64,000 nt of DNA from Methanobrevibacter arboriphilus JCM 13429 = DSM 1125 (GTDB taxonomy: Archaea; Methanobacteriota; Methanobacteria; Methanobacteriales; Methanobacteriaceae), in contig NZ_JXMW01000001.1 in the NCBI RefSeq assembly GCF_002072215.1, positions 310,001-374,000 on the forward strand. The letters run 5' to 3'. The notes beneath the pieces are model-generated. The model searched no databases and was not told the origin of the DNA. It saw nothing but the letters and a program-made list of their open reading frames with translations. A program made the translations under genes and the position numbers. Positions 1 to 9,700 of the stretch are shown here, in pieces; position 1 is the stretch's first letter, and every line of letters starts with the position of its first letter.

Positions 1-233
1 TAATAATTATAAAGATAAGAAGTAATTTTTCTATCATCAATATCTCTTATACGAGGCACACCATTAATTAAGTATGGTTGTTCTTCTTCTTTAGCTTCAA
101 CAATAAGTTCTGATGGTGTTTTACCAGTAATCTCATACATTTCAGTTAAAGTCTTTATATAATGATGTTCCCTAGACTCAGACAAGTTTTTTCTCAAAAA
201 CATCTGCTTAAGTTTAATATCACTCGAAATCAT
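1..233 (-). CDS. Tyrosine recombinase/integrase, N-terminal part (cut by window edge)
   Basis: A minus-strand frame starts at ATG 233-231 and stays open to base 1, giving 77 residues that begin MISSDIKLKQMFLRKNLSES. The stretch YIKTLTEMYEITGKTPSELI followed by an acidic run is typical of the N-terminal SAM-like, core-DNA-binding domain of archaeal site-specific tyrosine recombinases. The catalytic Arg/His/Tyr domain would lie to the left of the window and cannot be seen. Its place beside an intact tRNA gene and many tRNA 3' fragments fits an enzyme that integrates elements at tRNA genes, which is inference. The family call comes from eye recognition of the N-terminal domain only. Confidence 0.72.
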   Translation of the reverse strand, partial: MISSDIKLKQMFLRKNLSESREHHYIKTLTEMYEITGKTPSELIVEAKEEEQPYLINGVPRIRDIDDRKITSYLYNY

Positions 234-472
234 AATATTATATTCATTCTACTCGTATAAAAACTTACGGAAAGGCTTTAAATAATAAAAAAACTTAAGA
301 GTAACCCCCAATATAACAAAGAAAATAACATTAACAAATTACAAAATAAAAAAAATGAAGAAAGAATAATATATTGAAAATCATTACAAAAATTAATTAT
401 TATTTCGTTATAGATAACTATAAGGACATAATTTAATAAATAATTAATAAGATATTGATAGGATGAATTAAA

Positions 473-2329
473 ATGGTGACAATAATTAAAGATTTAAAGA
501 TAGAAAACAATTCTTATTCTACTATTGCCGAAAGTGGTAATGATTTTTTAAATGATTTATCAAGAATAAATGTTTTTATTGGGGAAAACAACTGTGGTAA
601 AAGTCGTTTTATGAGATCTTTATTTTTAAATGGTGAAAATCCTGAAATTAATTTTAAAACTACCGAAGAAGCATATGAAAAATATATTCCCAATATAGAA
701 AATTTTATAAATGAACTTGAAGAGTATTTGAAAAAATACACAGAAAAATATTCTAATTATATACCTTCAATTGAAACAATATTAACAGAATTACAGGGAA
801 AATTATCCGATGAATTTCCAAAAAAGGAGATAATTCATTTATTAAATAAGTTAATGGAAATATTAAACAATTATAATATTAACCAACAAGCAGGACATTA
901 TGAAATTAATCATAGTAATAGATCAAGTGAATGGGGAGATGTTTTTGAAAATACGGTTTTTAAGGAAATAACTGATATTATAAACAAGCATAAACTCAAA
1001 ATTGAAATATTTAAATCCAATGAATTCTTTAATTTTCAAAAAATATATATTCCTATTCTAAGAGGATTGAGACCATTATCTGAAGAAGATATTTACCAAG
1101 AAAGAACCATAGAGGATTATTTTAATATAGGCACTATAAGAGAAAATGGAAAATTAACAATATTTACTGGATTAGAATCATATGATTTATTAAAAAGTTA
1201 TGCGCATGGTGATTTTAATGAAAGAAACCTTATTGAAAAGTATCAGGCATATTTATCTGAAAATTTTTTTGATGGAGAAGAAGTTTACTTAATACCTAAA
1301 GAAAAGGATAAAAATATTATATCTATAAAAATTGGAAACGAGTTTGAAAGACCAATTTATGAGTTAGGTGATGGGTTACAATCAATAATTAATATAACTT
1401 TTCCGTTGTTTCTAAATTTAAAAGAAATTGAAGAAACAGATAATGTTTTAGTCTTTATTGAGGAACCAGAAATTCACTTACATCCTGCTCTTCAGAAAAA
1501 ATTAATAAAAACTTTTGAAGATGATATTTTTAATAATTTTCAGTTCTTTTTAACTACACACTCTAACCACTTTTTAGACAATACACTAACTAATAATAAT
1601 GTATCTGTTTTTTCATTTCGGAAAAAAATAACAGGCTCTGGAAATGAAGAAATACCTAATTTTTCAATAGAAAAATTTTCATTTGATAACTATTCCATTT
1701 TAGATGAATTAGGAGTGAAACCTTCTTCAGTACTTATGTCTAACTGTAATATTTTCGTTGAAGGTAACATTGATGTTAGTTACTATAATCATTATTTAAA
1801 AATTCATTTAAAAGAATTAGAAAAAAAAGATACTATTGAAGAAGGTTATAATTATAATTTCACTATCTGTGGCGGAAGTGAAATGAAACATGTAGCTAAC
1901 AAACTAAATGAAAGAGAAAAAAGTAGATCTCTATTTATTATCGATAGAGATGATAATGATAACTCCCTTGAAGAAGTTTTAAAAGAAAATGAGTGTGAAT
2001 ATCATATATTACAATCCCGAGAAGTTGAAAATTTGTTAAAGAAAGATGTTCTTATTAATGCTTTAAAGGATTTTGATCAAATAAAGAATAATAATATTCA
2101 AATAAATGAAAACTTTAGTGAAAAAGATTATCAAGACAATGAATTTTATGAATTCATTAAAGAAGATATCTTAAATAATGCTCCTGAATTTGTATATAAA
2201 AAGAAAAATGTGAAAAAATATCTTTTAAGAAAGTCACTTCCTCTTATAAATACCAAAGAAGATTTATCTAAAGAAGCTCAAAGCATAAATGAACTCATTT
2301 GTAACTTTATTTCAAAAAATAATGATTGA
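473..2329 (+). CDS. OLD-family AAA ATPase/TOPRIM nuclease, probable defence protein
   Basis: This 618-residue protein has an ABC/SMC-type ATPase part with Walker A GENNCGKS (about residues 37-44), Walker B FIEEPEIHLHP (about 328-338) and the following TTHSNHF switch motif (about 360). A TOPRIM-like part follows, with NIFVEGNID (about 425) and FIIDRDDND (about 488). This order is that of OLD (overcoming lysogenisation defect) nucleases, the GajA-like group. No UvrD-like GajB partner is next to it, so it looks like a stand-alone OLD protein. The start is supported by AGGATGA just upstream of ATG 473. The gene ends 37 bases before a decayed tRNA 3' fragment. A role against phages or plasmids is inferred from the family. 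Confidence 0.82.
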   Translation: MVTIIKDLKIENNSYSTIAESGNDFLNDLSRINVFIGENNCGKSRFMRSLFLNGENPEINFKTTEEAYEKYIPNIENFINELEEYLKKYTEKYSNYIPSIETILTELQGKLSDEFPKKEIIHLLNKLMEILNNYNINQQAGHYEINHSNRSSEWGDVFENTVFKEITDIINKHKLKIEIFKSNEFFNFQKIYIPILRGLRPLSEEDIYQERTIEDYFNIGTIRENGKLTIFTGLESYDLLKSYAHGDFNERNLIEKYQAYLSENFFDGEEVYLIPKEKDKNIISIKIGNEFERPIYELGDGLQSIINITFPLFLNLKEIEETDNVLVFIEEPEIHLHPALQKKLIKTFEDDIFNNFQFFLTTHSNHFLDNTLTNNNVSVFSFRKKITGSGNEEIPNFSIEKFSFDNYSILDELGVKPSSVLMSNCNIFVEGNIDVSYYNHYLKIHLKELEKKDTIEEGYNYNFTICGGSEMKHVANKLNEREKSRSLFIIDRDDNDNSLEEVLKENECEYHILQSREVENLLKKDVLINALKDFDQIKNNNIQINENFSEKDYQDNEFYEFIKEDILNNAPEFVYKKKNVKKYLLRKSLPLINTKEDLSKEAQSINELICNFISKNND

Positions 2330-2365
2330 AATAATCTTAAAATAATTTATAATCCACAATCATAA

Positions 2366-2405
2366 CCTAATCTTAAGATCAGGGGTTTTAAATCTCTTCA
2401 AGCCC
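2366..2405 (+). pseudogene. Decayed tRNA 3' half (fragment a)
   Basis: The sequence reads CCTAAT, then a degenerate T-arm (GGGGTTTTAAATCTCT) and an acceptor-like end (AAGCCCG). The 5' half of a tRNA is missing. It has the same orientation as the intact tRNA-Arg gene 300 bases downstream. I interpret it as an old attachment-site remnant. Confidence 0.6.
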
Positions 2406-2618
2406 GTTTTTTGATAATTGATATTATATGGCTATTTTTCGAATAAAAGATTAATAATTATTAATTTTATATATTTTAAATATCTAAAAAGAAAAACCTA
2501 TTTATAATAAAACAATAATTAAAAAATTAAGTATATTGAAAAAAACTTATAAAAATTAATAATTAAATATAAAACCGTTTTAAAACGATTAAAACTAAAA
2601 TTAAATAACATAAGATGT

Positions 2619-2658
2619 CCTAATCCGTAGATCGAGGGTTCAAATCCCTCCCGGCCCG
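2619..2658 (+). pseudogene. tRNA 3' half (fragment b)
   Basis: The CCTAA anticodon-loop part is followed by a perfect T-arm (GAGGG TTCAAAT CCCTC) and acceptor strand CCGGCCC plus G. No matching 5' GGGCCGG half lies upstream, so this is a fragment and not a functional tRNA. It shares most of its loop-to-T-arm sequence with fragment f at 21139, which points to a common donor tRNA different from the intact tRNA-Arg(CCT). Confidence 0.72.
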
Positions 2659-2710
2659 TTAACCACTTTTTGTTTTTAAAAATACTATTTTTACATAATA
2701 TACAATATAA

Positions 2711-2785
2711 GGGCTTGTGGCCTAGTTTGGATAAGGCGAACGACTCCTAATCGTTAGAGCGCGAGTTCAAATCTCGCCAAGTCCG
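2711..2785 (+). tRNA. tRNA-Arg (anticodon CCT)
   Basis: A complete cloverleaf can be folded. The acceptor GGGCTTG pairs with CAAGTCC (one G-U pair), the D-arm is GCC...GGC, and the anticodon stem AACGA/TCGTT encloses loop CTCCTAA with anticodon CCT. The T-arm is GCGAG TTCAAAT CTCGC and the discriminator base is G. CCA is not encoded. It reads AGG codons. The gene is the only intact tRNA seen in the window, and its 3' part from the anticodon stem onward is exactly duplicated at 11005, so it is the likely integration target. Confidence 0.95.
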
Positions 2786-2941
2786 TTAACTATAATTTAA
2801 CATGAAAAGATATAGATTAAACACTTAATAAAATACTAATTTTTAGAATACTTCAATTATTCTCATAAAAGCTATTAATAAAAATACTAGTTTTCGAGAT
2901 ATCTATTAATTTAAACTAATGAAACTATAAGAACAAGTTAT
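2743..2941 (+). repeat. Direct repeat copy 1: tRNA-Arg 3' part plus downstream flank
   Basis: Bases 2743-2800 match 11005-11062 exactly (58 bases, covering the anticodon loop to just past the tRNA end). Similarity continues, with substitutions and small indels, to about 2941/11206. The two copies bracket 8.26 kb containing a small membrane protein, an OLD nuclease and a YobI/KAP NTPase. Confidence 0.9.
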
Positions 2942-3297
2942 TTAGGGTCCTAGATTTTTGGGAAAAATTGAAGTAATATATGGTCCTATTTAACATGAGT
3001 GAAGTTCGCTGCATATTTGTCCTATAAAAGTACAAATTTTATGGTGTTTTTGAGTGAAAATTCTAAAATTTAAAGCTTTGATTTTAATAATAAAGAAAAT
3101 CCACATACCTCAAAATTGGGTGAAAAGTGACATTATGGAAAATACTTTAAACTAATATTCAATAATTTTACTAAATACAAATGAATTTTAAGCCAAATTT
3201 CATTTGTACTTTTAGAAACTCATCACCGTCCTAGCTTAAAACATATCAAATAACCATTATACATTCTTCATTTTTTCATAAAAATCTAGGGCCCTAA
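2942..3297. mobile_element. MITE-like element with long imperfect inverted repeats
   Basis: The left end TTAGGGTCCTAGATTTTT is matched, reverse-complemented, by the right end TTAGGGCCCTAGATTTTT. The similarity continues inward, with both arms sharing AAAAGTACAAA about 100 bases from each end. The element is flanked by TTAT on both sides (2938-2941 and 3298-3301), a candidate 4-base target duplication. The related sequence at 11206 shows the undisturbed context AAGTTATTGAA. No ORF of useful length is inside, so it would be non-autonomous. The transposase family that could move it is unknown to me. Confidence 0.68.
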
Positions 3298-3388
3298 TTA
3301 TTTTTATATCCTATATAAATTTTTCATATTATTATGAAAACTAATAATTAACCTCTTCAATCATGAAATACATATATAATCTCTATTA

Positions 3389-3727
3389 TTAAACAAATAA
3401 TGGTGTTAATAAATAAACTACTGCTAAAAAAAGAATTATCCCAATTATTACCCCAATTAACTTGTTAAATGTTTTAGTTTGGATAATATAATCAAAGTTA
3501 ATTGTTAAATCATTTTCATCGACTGATTTAGAACCTATATTGTAAACTTTTCGATCTTGTTTTTTATTATAATATTGACCAATTTTATTTGTTGTTATGG
3601 CTAATAAAGCAAAATATATAATTATAAAAATAAAAGTTCCAATAGCTCCTAATCCACTTTGATTAACAGGAATATCAACACCAGGGAGCATACTTAACCA
3701 TGATGGATTTGTTATTACAACAATCAA
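3389..3727 (-). CDS. Small membrane protein, probably frameshifted at its N-terminus
   Basis: This 112-residue frame has hydrophobic stretches around GTFIFIIIYFALLAI and GVIIGIILFLAVVYLLTPL. Its apparent start (TTG) has no ribosome site. The same frame continues upstream through another hydrophobic stretch (FLEIITITISTLFLLLIVVI). An ATG at 3797 (MKNYLDKKF) would join this frame if one base were removed from the T6 run near 3775. I therefore suspect a real gene of about 3389-3797 with three membrane segments, broken by a homopolymer indel or a sequencing error. Function is not recognised. It lies downstream of the OLD gene on the same strand. Confidence 0.5.
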   Translation of the reverse strand: MIVVITNPSWLSMLPGVDIPVNQSGLGAIGTFIFIIIYFALLAITTNKIGQYYNKKQDRKVYNIGSKSVDENDLTINFDYIIQTKTFNKLIGVIIGIILFLAVVYLLTPLFV

Positions 3728-3908
3728 TAATAAAAATAACGTACTAATTGTTATTGTAATTATTTCTAAAAAATTTTTTATCTAAATAATTTTTCATTTC
3801 ATCATAACATTTTTAACACATTCTTTTTAGTATTTTCGCCCATTATATCATTTATCCAAGTTTTATATTAAAATTATTCACAGATTGTATTTGGTGTTTT
3901 TTGCTAAT

Positions 3909-5783
3909 TCATTTTTCACAATTATCATTAATTAACTCAAATAACTGTTTAAAATTTTGGATTGTTTTTTTAGGAGGCAATTCCTCATCATCAATTCTTT
4001 TAGAAATATCCAAGGCAATTTCTCGTTTATCTAATTTTAAATGTTTTCCTTTGAAAAATAGTTTAATATCTCTAAAAGTAGGGTTACGTTTGGTAAAATC
4101 ACTTTTAGTTAGTTCTTGGTCTAAATCATTTGAATGAACATTATTAAGACTTTTAAGGTAATAATCAATGTCAATCAAATTTTCTATTTCTAATTTACCA
4201 TTCAAACCCTTTAAATCCCCATAATCAATCACATTAACATCAGGAAGCAATTTTTTCACTTCTTCTTTAGATTTTTTACCAGAATCATCACTATCTAGCA
4301 ATATTGCTGGCATTTTATGATATGTTAATGCTATATGAGCCATATCTATAACTTTAGTACATCCTGCACAAGGTAATGAAGTAAAGGATTCTAATGGTAT
4401 ATCCAATTCCAAAATTTTATACATTGAATCTAAAATAATTTTGTCAACTTCTCCTTCGACTAACACATTTGGACTATTTAATATTAAAGAATTATCCAAT
4501 GGAATTCCCATTGCTAATCGTATGGTATGATAAGAGTCGCCTCTTTTTTTCATATTTTTATCAATTAATGTTCCATTTTCTTCAGTTTTTATTATAGCAC
4601 GTGTTTTGCTTAATTTATTAGTATCTATCATAAATGGAGAATGAGTGGATATTATGACCTGATTTTCATTTGATAATTCTTTAAAAGTATCAAGTAAATC
4701 TAATTGTCCTTTTGCATGTAAATAAACGCCAACATCATCAAATAACAATACTTTATTTTTATAATTTTTTGCATTATTCACAACAAATGTTCTTAAGAAC
4801 TGGTTTAAACCATCACTTCTTATTTTTAAGTTATGTGAACTTTTTAAATGTTTATCTGTTAGTGTCATGAAAATTTTGCCATTTCTTTCATGGATTTCAA
4901 TTTCGATGCTCTTTTCATTCCATCTGGCACGAATTTTTTCAGTTAATAACTTTGAACCTCTTTTTAACTCAGTCACAAAAGAATCATTATCCATCTCTTT
5001 TAATTGAACAAAGTCAATTTCAGATAGTTTAAACAAGTCTGGTATTTTATGATGGTCTCTTTCTAAATTTATATCTTTAATATTGAATTCTAAGGTTAAA
5101 TCATTTTTATCTTCATATAAAACAACTTGAGGAATTAATTTTCTATATTCATCGAAATTATCATCCCTTTTATTAATTTCTGTATATAGAGACTCCAATT
5201 TTTCATCATACTCTGATTTAAAACTATCTATAGCTTGAGTATCATCCGTAAGTTCATTAATTTCATATTCCGTAGGAAAATAAACAATTCTGCCTTCCAA
5301 TTCTTTTTTAAGACTCTCACGATTTTCATTTTCATCATCATCTTCGTTTTCAATTTTTATAAGGATTTCTTTTAATTCGTTTGCAATTTTTTTAACATCT
5401 TCACTTTTATATTCAAAAATTAATTTATTGTTATCATAAATTTTATAATTATCACTGAAAAACTTTTTAACGGTGATTATATCTCGAATTTTTCCTGAAA
5501 TAGTAGTATTTTTAATTTCATCAGGTTTTAATAGGATATCTACAGTCAATACTAAAAAATCTTCCCCATTTTCATATTTTTCTTTTAAATCAGAATCAAG
5601 AGGTAATTCATTATAAGTAAATCTTTCAGCATAATTTAAAAAGTGCAAAGCTTCTAATATATTACTTTTTCCAGCTTCATTAATACCAATTAGTGTTGTG
5701 ATATCTTTTTCTAAATCTATTGTTCCTGAGTTTTTTATAGATTTAAAATTTTCTACATTAAAATTTTTTATTTTCACTATCAT
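3909..5783 (-). CDS. OLD-family AAA ATPase/TOPRIM nuclease, probable defence protein
   Basis: The 624-residue protein begins MIVKIKNFNVENFKSIKN, the usual start of an SMC/RecF-like ATPase. Walker A is GINEAGKS (33-40), a signature-like stretch is SDGLNQFLRTF, and Walker B is VLLFDDVGVYLH (about 344-355), followed by STHSPFMI (about 376). The C-terminal TOPRIM-like part has NVLVEGEVDKI (about 438) and ILLDSDDSGK (about 490). This is the OLD nuclease layout. It is diverged from the 473-2329 protein, so the two are not a recent duplication. It lies inside the segment bracketed by the tRNA-Arg direct repeat, with the YobI-like NTPase further upstream on the same strand. A defence role is inferred from family and setting. 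Confidence 0.82.
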   Translation of the reverse strand: MIVKIKNFNVENFKSIKNSGTIDLEKDITTLIGINEAGKSNILEALHFLNYAERFTYNELPLDSDLKEKYENGEDFLVLTVDILLKPDEIKNTTISGKIRDIITVKKFFSDNYKIYDNNKLIFEYKSEDVKKIANELKEILIKIENEDDDENENRESLKKELEGRIVYFPTEYEINELTDDTQAIDSFKSEYDEKLESLYTEINKRDDNFDEYRKLIPQVVLYEDKNDLTLEFNIKDINLERDHHKIPDLFKLSEIDFVQLKEMDNDSFVTELKRGSKLLTEKIRARWNEKSIEIEIHERNGKIFMTLTDKHLKSSHNLKIRSDGLNQFLRTFVVNNAKNYKNKVLLFDDVGVYLHAKGQLDLLDTFKELSNENQVIISTHSPFMIDTNKLSKTRAIIKTEENGTLIDKNMKKRGDSYHTIRLAMGIPLDNSLILNSPNVLVEGEVDKIILDSMYKILELDIPLESFTSLPCAGCTKVIDMAHIALTYHKMPAILLDSDDSGKKSKEEVKKLLPDVNVIDYGDLKGLNGKLEIENLIDIDYYLKSLNNVHSNDLDQELTKSDFTKRNPTFRDIKLFFKGKHLKLDKREIALDISKRIDDEELPPKKTIQNFKQLFELINDNCEK

Positions 5784-6710
5784 CCCTTCTTATTACATCC
5801 ATATATTAATAATTGTCATTTGTTATTAATCTATATAGAATATGGTGTATTTAACATTATAGTAATATTATATTATTAGCAATATCTTATTTCATTTAGC
5901 TAATTTTATAAAATTATTATGTTTTCAATTAATTAAATACGAAATCAATTAATTATAATGGTAAATTTATAGTTAATCTATTTGTATAAGATAACTTTAG
6001 AGTATAAAATAAATTCTAGAAAAAATGTTTTTTGTATATAACTTATTGCCAATGTTAAAATAATATTTTAAATACTAAAAAATCAATTCAATTACTTAAA
6101 TTATAATAAAGGTGAAAAATATCTTAAAAATAAAAAAATAATGAGCGCACGAATATTAAAATAAGAAGTAAGTAGCTAAATATTAGTAATCTATCATTAT
6201 CAAGAGTTATTTTATATTTTAAACTCAAAGTTATAATTAAAAAATCTTGAAAAAGGATGTGATTTTATTTTTTTAAGTGAGAATTTAGATGTTCCTTTTA
6301 CTTAATATAATACCAAAAGATTCTCCATATTTTTCTCATCAAAACATCTAAGATTAGTTTTTTATTCATTTGTTAGATTTACAATGAAATCACGCGTTTT
6401 TGAAGTGCAAAAATGAGTTTTGCACCGATAATTAAAATTAAATATCCTACTGATTTGTTAAAATAAAATTGCGAATAAATAGGAATATCTTTCTAAATTC
6501 CTATTTTGTGTTTTTGAATAATTGATAATTTATGTTTGTTTTTTGGATAGAAGGTTAATAGATGTTTATTTAGAGAATATGGTCAGTGAATAAAATGGAA
6601 ATTCTTCAAATAATTCCACATTTTTTACATACTCTTTAGTTGAAAGTAAAAATAGAAAAGGAAGTAAAATAGGAAAGAAGTTCCAAAAGAAGTAAATGTT
6701 TCGTCATATT
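5784..6710. other. Long AT-rich spacer with hairpin-forming sequences
   Basis: No protein gene is visible. Inverted repeats occur at 6405-6425 (GTGCAAAA, 5-base loop, TTTTGCAC) and 6477-6506 (AAATAGGAA ... TTCCTATTT). A looser pairing lies between about 6258 (GTGATTTTATT) and 6395 (AATGAAATCAC). These could be termination structures, a small RNA or remains of another foldback element. The sequence does not decide. Confidence 0.5.
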
Positions 6711-9700
6711 TTACTTTCTAAATGTAGATATTCTTATTCCTTTGTCTCCAATGTTATAGTTTGAAATATAATCTTTTTCTTTAAGATTTTCTGCAAACAA
6801 TTTGTTTGGTTTCGTATTTTGCAATAAAGGTCGTTTCCCTTTTTCTACGATACTTGGATATGGTTCAGATAGTGAATTTAAGAATATTGTTATATCTTCT
6901 TTGTTGAGAATAGTATATTGTTTGTTGTATAGTTCTATTCTTGATTCTTCTTTTTCTTCTTTTTTTGTAAGAATTACCATTAAAACATTTTTACTCACGT
7001 TGAATGAGTGATCTAAACAAATGTTTTTTAACAAATTCAATATCTTAGCTGAATTTATTATCTCTCCTTCATCATAAGCATCAACAATCATTTGTTTCTT
7101 TTCAAATGGTAAAGTAGCTGATTCTAAAACATTTATTATATCATCATTATCAAATATCAATTTTTCTAATAATTCCTCTGTTAATTCTAAATGCCTTTTT
7201 TCAATTAAAGTGATGTGTAAATTTGAAAAACTATCTTTTAATAAAGTATAGTTACTATCATTGAGTCTTAATATGTTATTTTGAATCAATAAAGTAACCT
7301 TATCTTTTAGCAGACTATCAAATGCCAATGAATCGTATGTATGTAATTCAGAAATAGGTTTTATAATTTGTGCATAAGAATTGTTTTCGATTTTCTCACT
7401 CAGCAGAAGTGTTTTTAAAAATTCATCATCTGTTTCTTTTTTTATTTTAGTCTTTACTAGAATTTCCACATTTTTTGTATTGTTTAAAAATGTTATAACT
7501 GGTTTAGATATAACATTTTCATTATTTATAAAACAAGTTAAGATATTTTCCCAATTTGGTATCAACTTGGAGTTATTTAATAATAGATCTTTTACTTCAT
7601 TATCATTTATGTTTGACAAATTTAAAATTTTTGTTTCAACTTGTTTAATGATTGATTCTTTTTCTTTAATGTCTAAATATTCATTATTTAAAAGTTCAAT
7701 CAAACAATTTTCATTCTCCTTTGTGTTGTTTTCTAATTTTAGATAAACATTATTGATATATTCAGAGATTTCGTTTTCAATGTATTTAATTAGATTATCA
7801 CAATTTGATTTTTTGATTGCATAATAATTTTTTGTGTCAAAATTTACTTGATTAAAATTTCCTTTTTCTTGAAGCATTATTTTAATCATCACATCATTGA
7901 TTTGGTAATGATTGTTTTCATATATATAGTCAAGCAAATCTCTAGGAGTTTCAGTCAGATCTAAATCAATAAATGTTATTTCAAGAGTTTTTAAAACTTC
8001 TTTAATTTTTTCTTCATCAGTTATAATACTACAAAATTCAGTATGTTCAGAAATATATTCTTTTAGATTAGATTTCTCAGCTATTGCTTTTATATCATCA
8101 TTTTTAGCATTTTTAATAATAAGATTGAAATAAGTGCATATTTTATTATCTGGGAGGTAAGGAAGAATCTGACTATAACTGGCTCCAGAAGATATATATT
8201 TCCAAATTCCAGTCCAATAATGACATAGTTCTCTGAAGAATCCATCTAAATTGCTTCCATTAGCAATAAAACCGTCTATAAAGCCTATTGAAGTGTCAGA
8301 CTCATCTTTCAAAAAATTGAAAATAGCCTCTTTTTCTTTTTCATACACAGGATTATCTAGAATATAATCCACAAGTCGATAATTCAAAATATATTCTTTC
8401 TCAAAATCAATCAAATTTATTTTGTTGATAAGTTTGTCAATTCTATCAAGAGGATGGGTAAACTCTGTTTTTGTTGAAGATTTTACATTTAGTAAAAATT
8501 TATGGTCGTTTCTGGATATGCTAATTTCATGGAATATGGAAATATAGTCCAAATAATCTTCACCAATATAACCATTATGCAAAAGCAAATTGATAAGTAT
8601 TTTTTGTTGATTTGAACTTGTCTCTATAGTCACATCTTTTGAATCTATTAAATGTTGTAACTTTTTATTTCTTAAATCATCCTTTTGTTGCAATAATGAT
8701 TCTATTTTTTGTTTTAATTCTCCTATTTTGCCATTATTCCAATCTTTAATCAGTTGTTCTCGTTCTTTATAAGTATATTTAGAATTAACTTGATTTTCAA
8801 TATCAGTGAAATTAATTCCTATTTGTCGTGGATAGTAATTATCATTATAATGTTTATACTGAATTTCGTCTTCTATGAAATAAGAAAAAATATCATCTTC
8901 AAGTACACCATTAATATCATAATCCGTGTCATTGATATGAAATGACTTAATCCCTTTTAAACGATTTGCATATTGTAAAATATATACTGCTCTTAATTCT
9001 TTTATGTCTTTTATTTTTAGAGTGTCTAAATTTTTTATCTCGTCTTTATGTTTTAAGATTTCATCATCTATTTTTTCTCTTTTCTGTTTCATATATTCTT
9101 GCTTTTTATTGATTGTTTTGTATAAAATCCCCTTATAATTGCTTAATTCCACAAAATCACTAGGAAAAATATTTTTATATACAATCATTGCAAGTAATTT
9201 GTCTTGAACTAATTCATCACTTAGAAGTTGCTTGTAAATCGTAAATTCATTAATTATATTGTACAAAAGACGCATTTCATCAATAAAAAGTGAAATGTCA
9301 TCAATCAGTACTTCAGAAACTTTAACTCCAATGTGTTTCATTTCTTTTTTAATTATTTCATTAGAATTTGAAGTATTAATAACTGGAATAACAGGAACTA
9401 TAAAATCAAAAAATTTAGTTCTGTCTTTATCTGTAAACATTTCATCTCTAATGGCATAAATAAAGGTAACATGCCGATCTATTTTGTTTGAATTATTGAT
9501 AAGTAGATTTATTTCACGAAGCTTTGTGAATATTTCTGTTTCTTGAAATCTATCTAAATCTTCGATTATCACAACATTATGCCCTGTAGCTTCAAAAAAA
9601 TATAAAATTTCATCTAAATTGTGATTTAAAACTGATTTGTTAATTTCATCACTGATTTCTATTTCAACATTACTTATATTCAATTTGTTTACTTTTAAAT

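Noticed and set aside
2619-2658. Possible functional second tRNA next to tRNA-Arg
   Set aside because: The T-arm and 3' acceptor strand are perfect, but no 5' acceptor, D-arm or complete anticodon stem can be found upstream.
473-5783. A complete Gabija system
   Set aside because: The two OLD-like proteins fit GajA in layout, but no UvrD/PcrA-like GajB helicase is encoded nearby.
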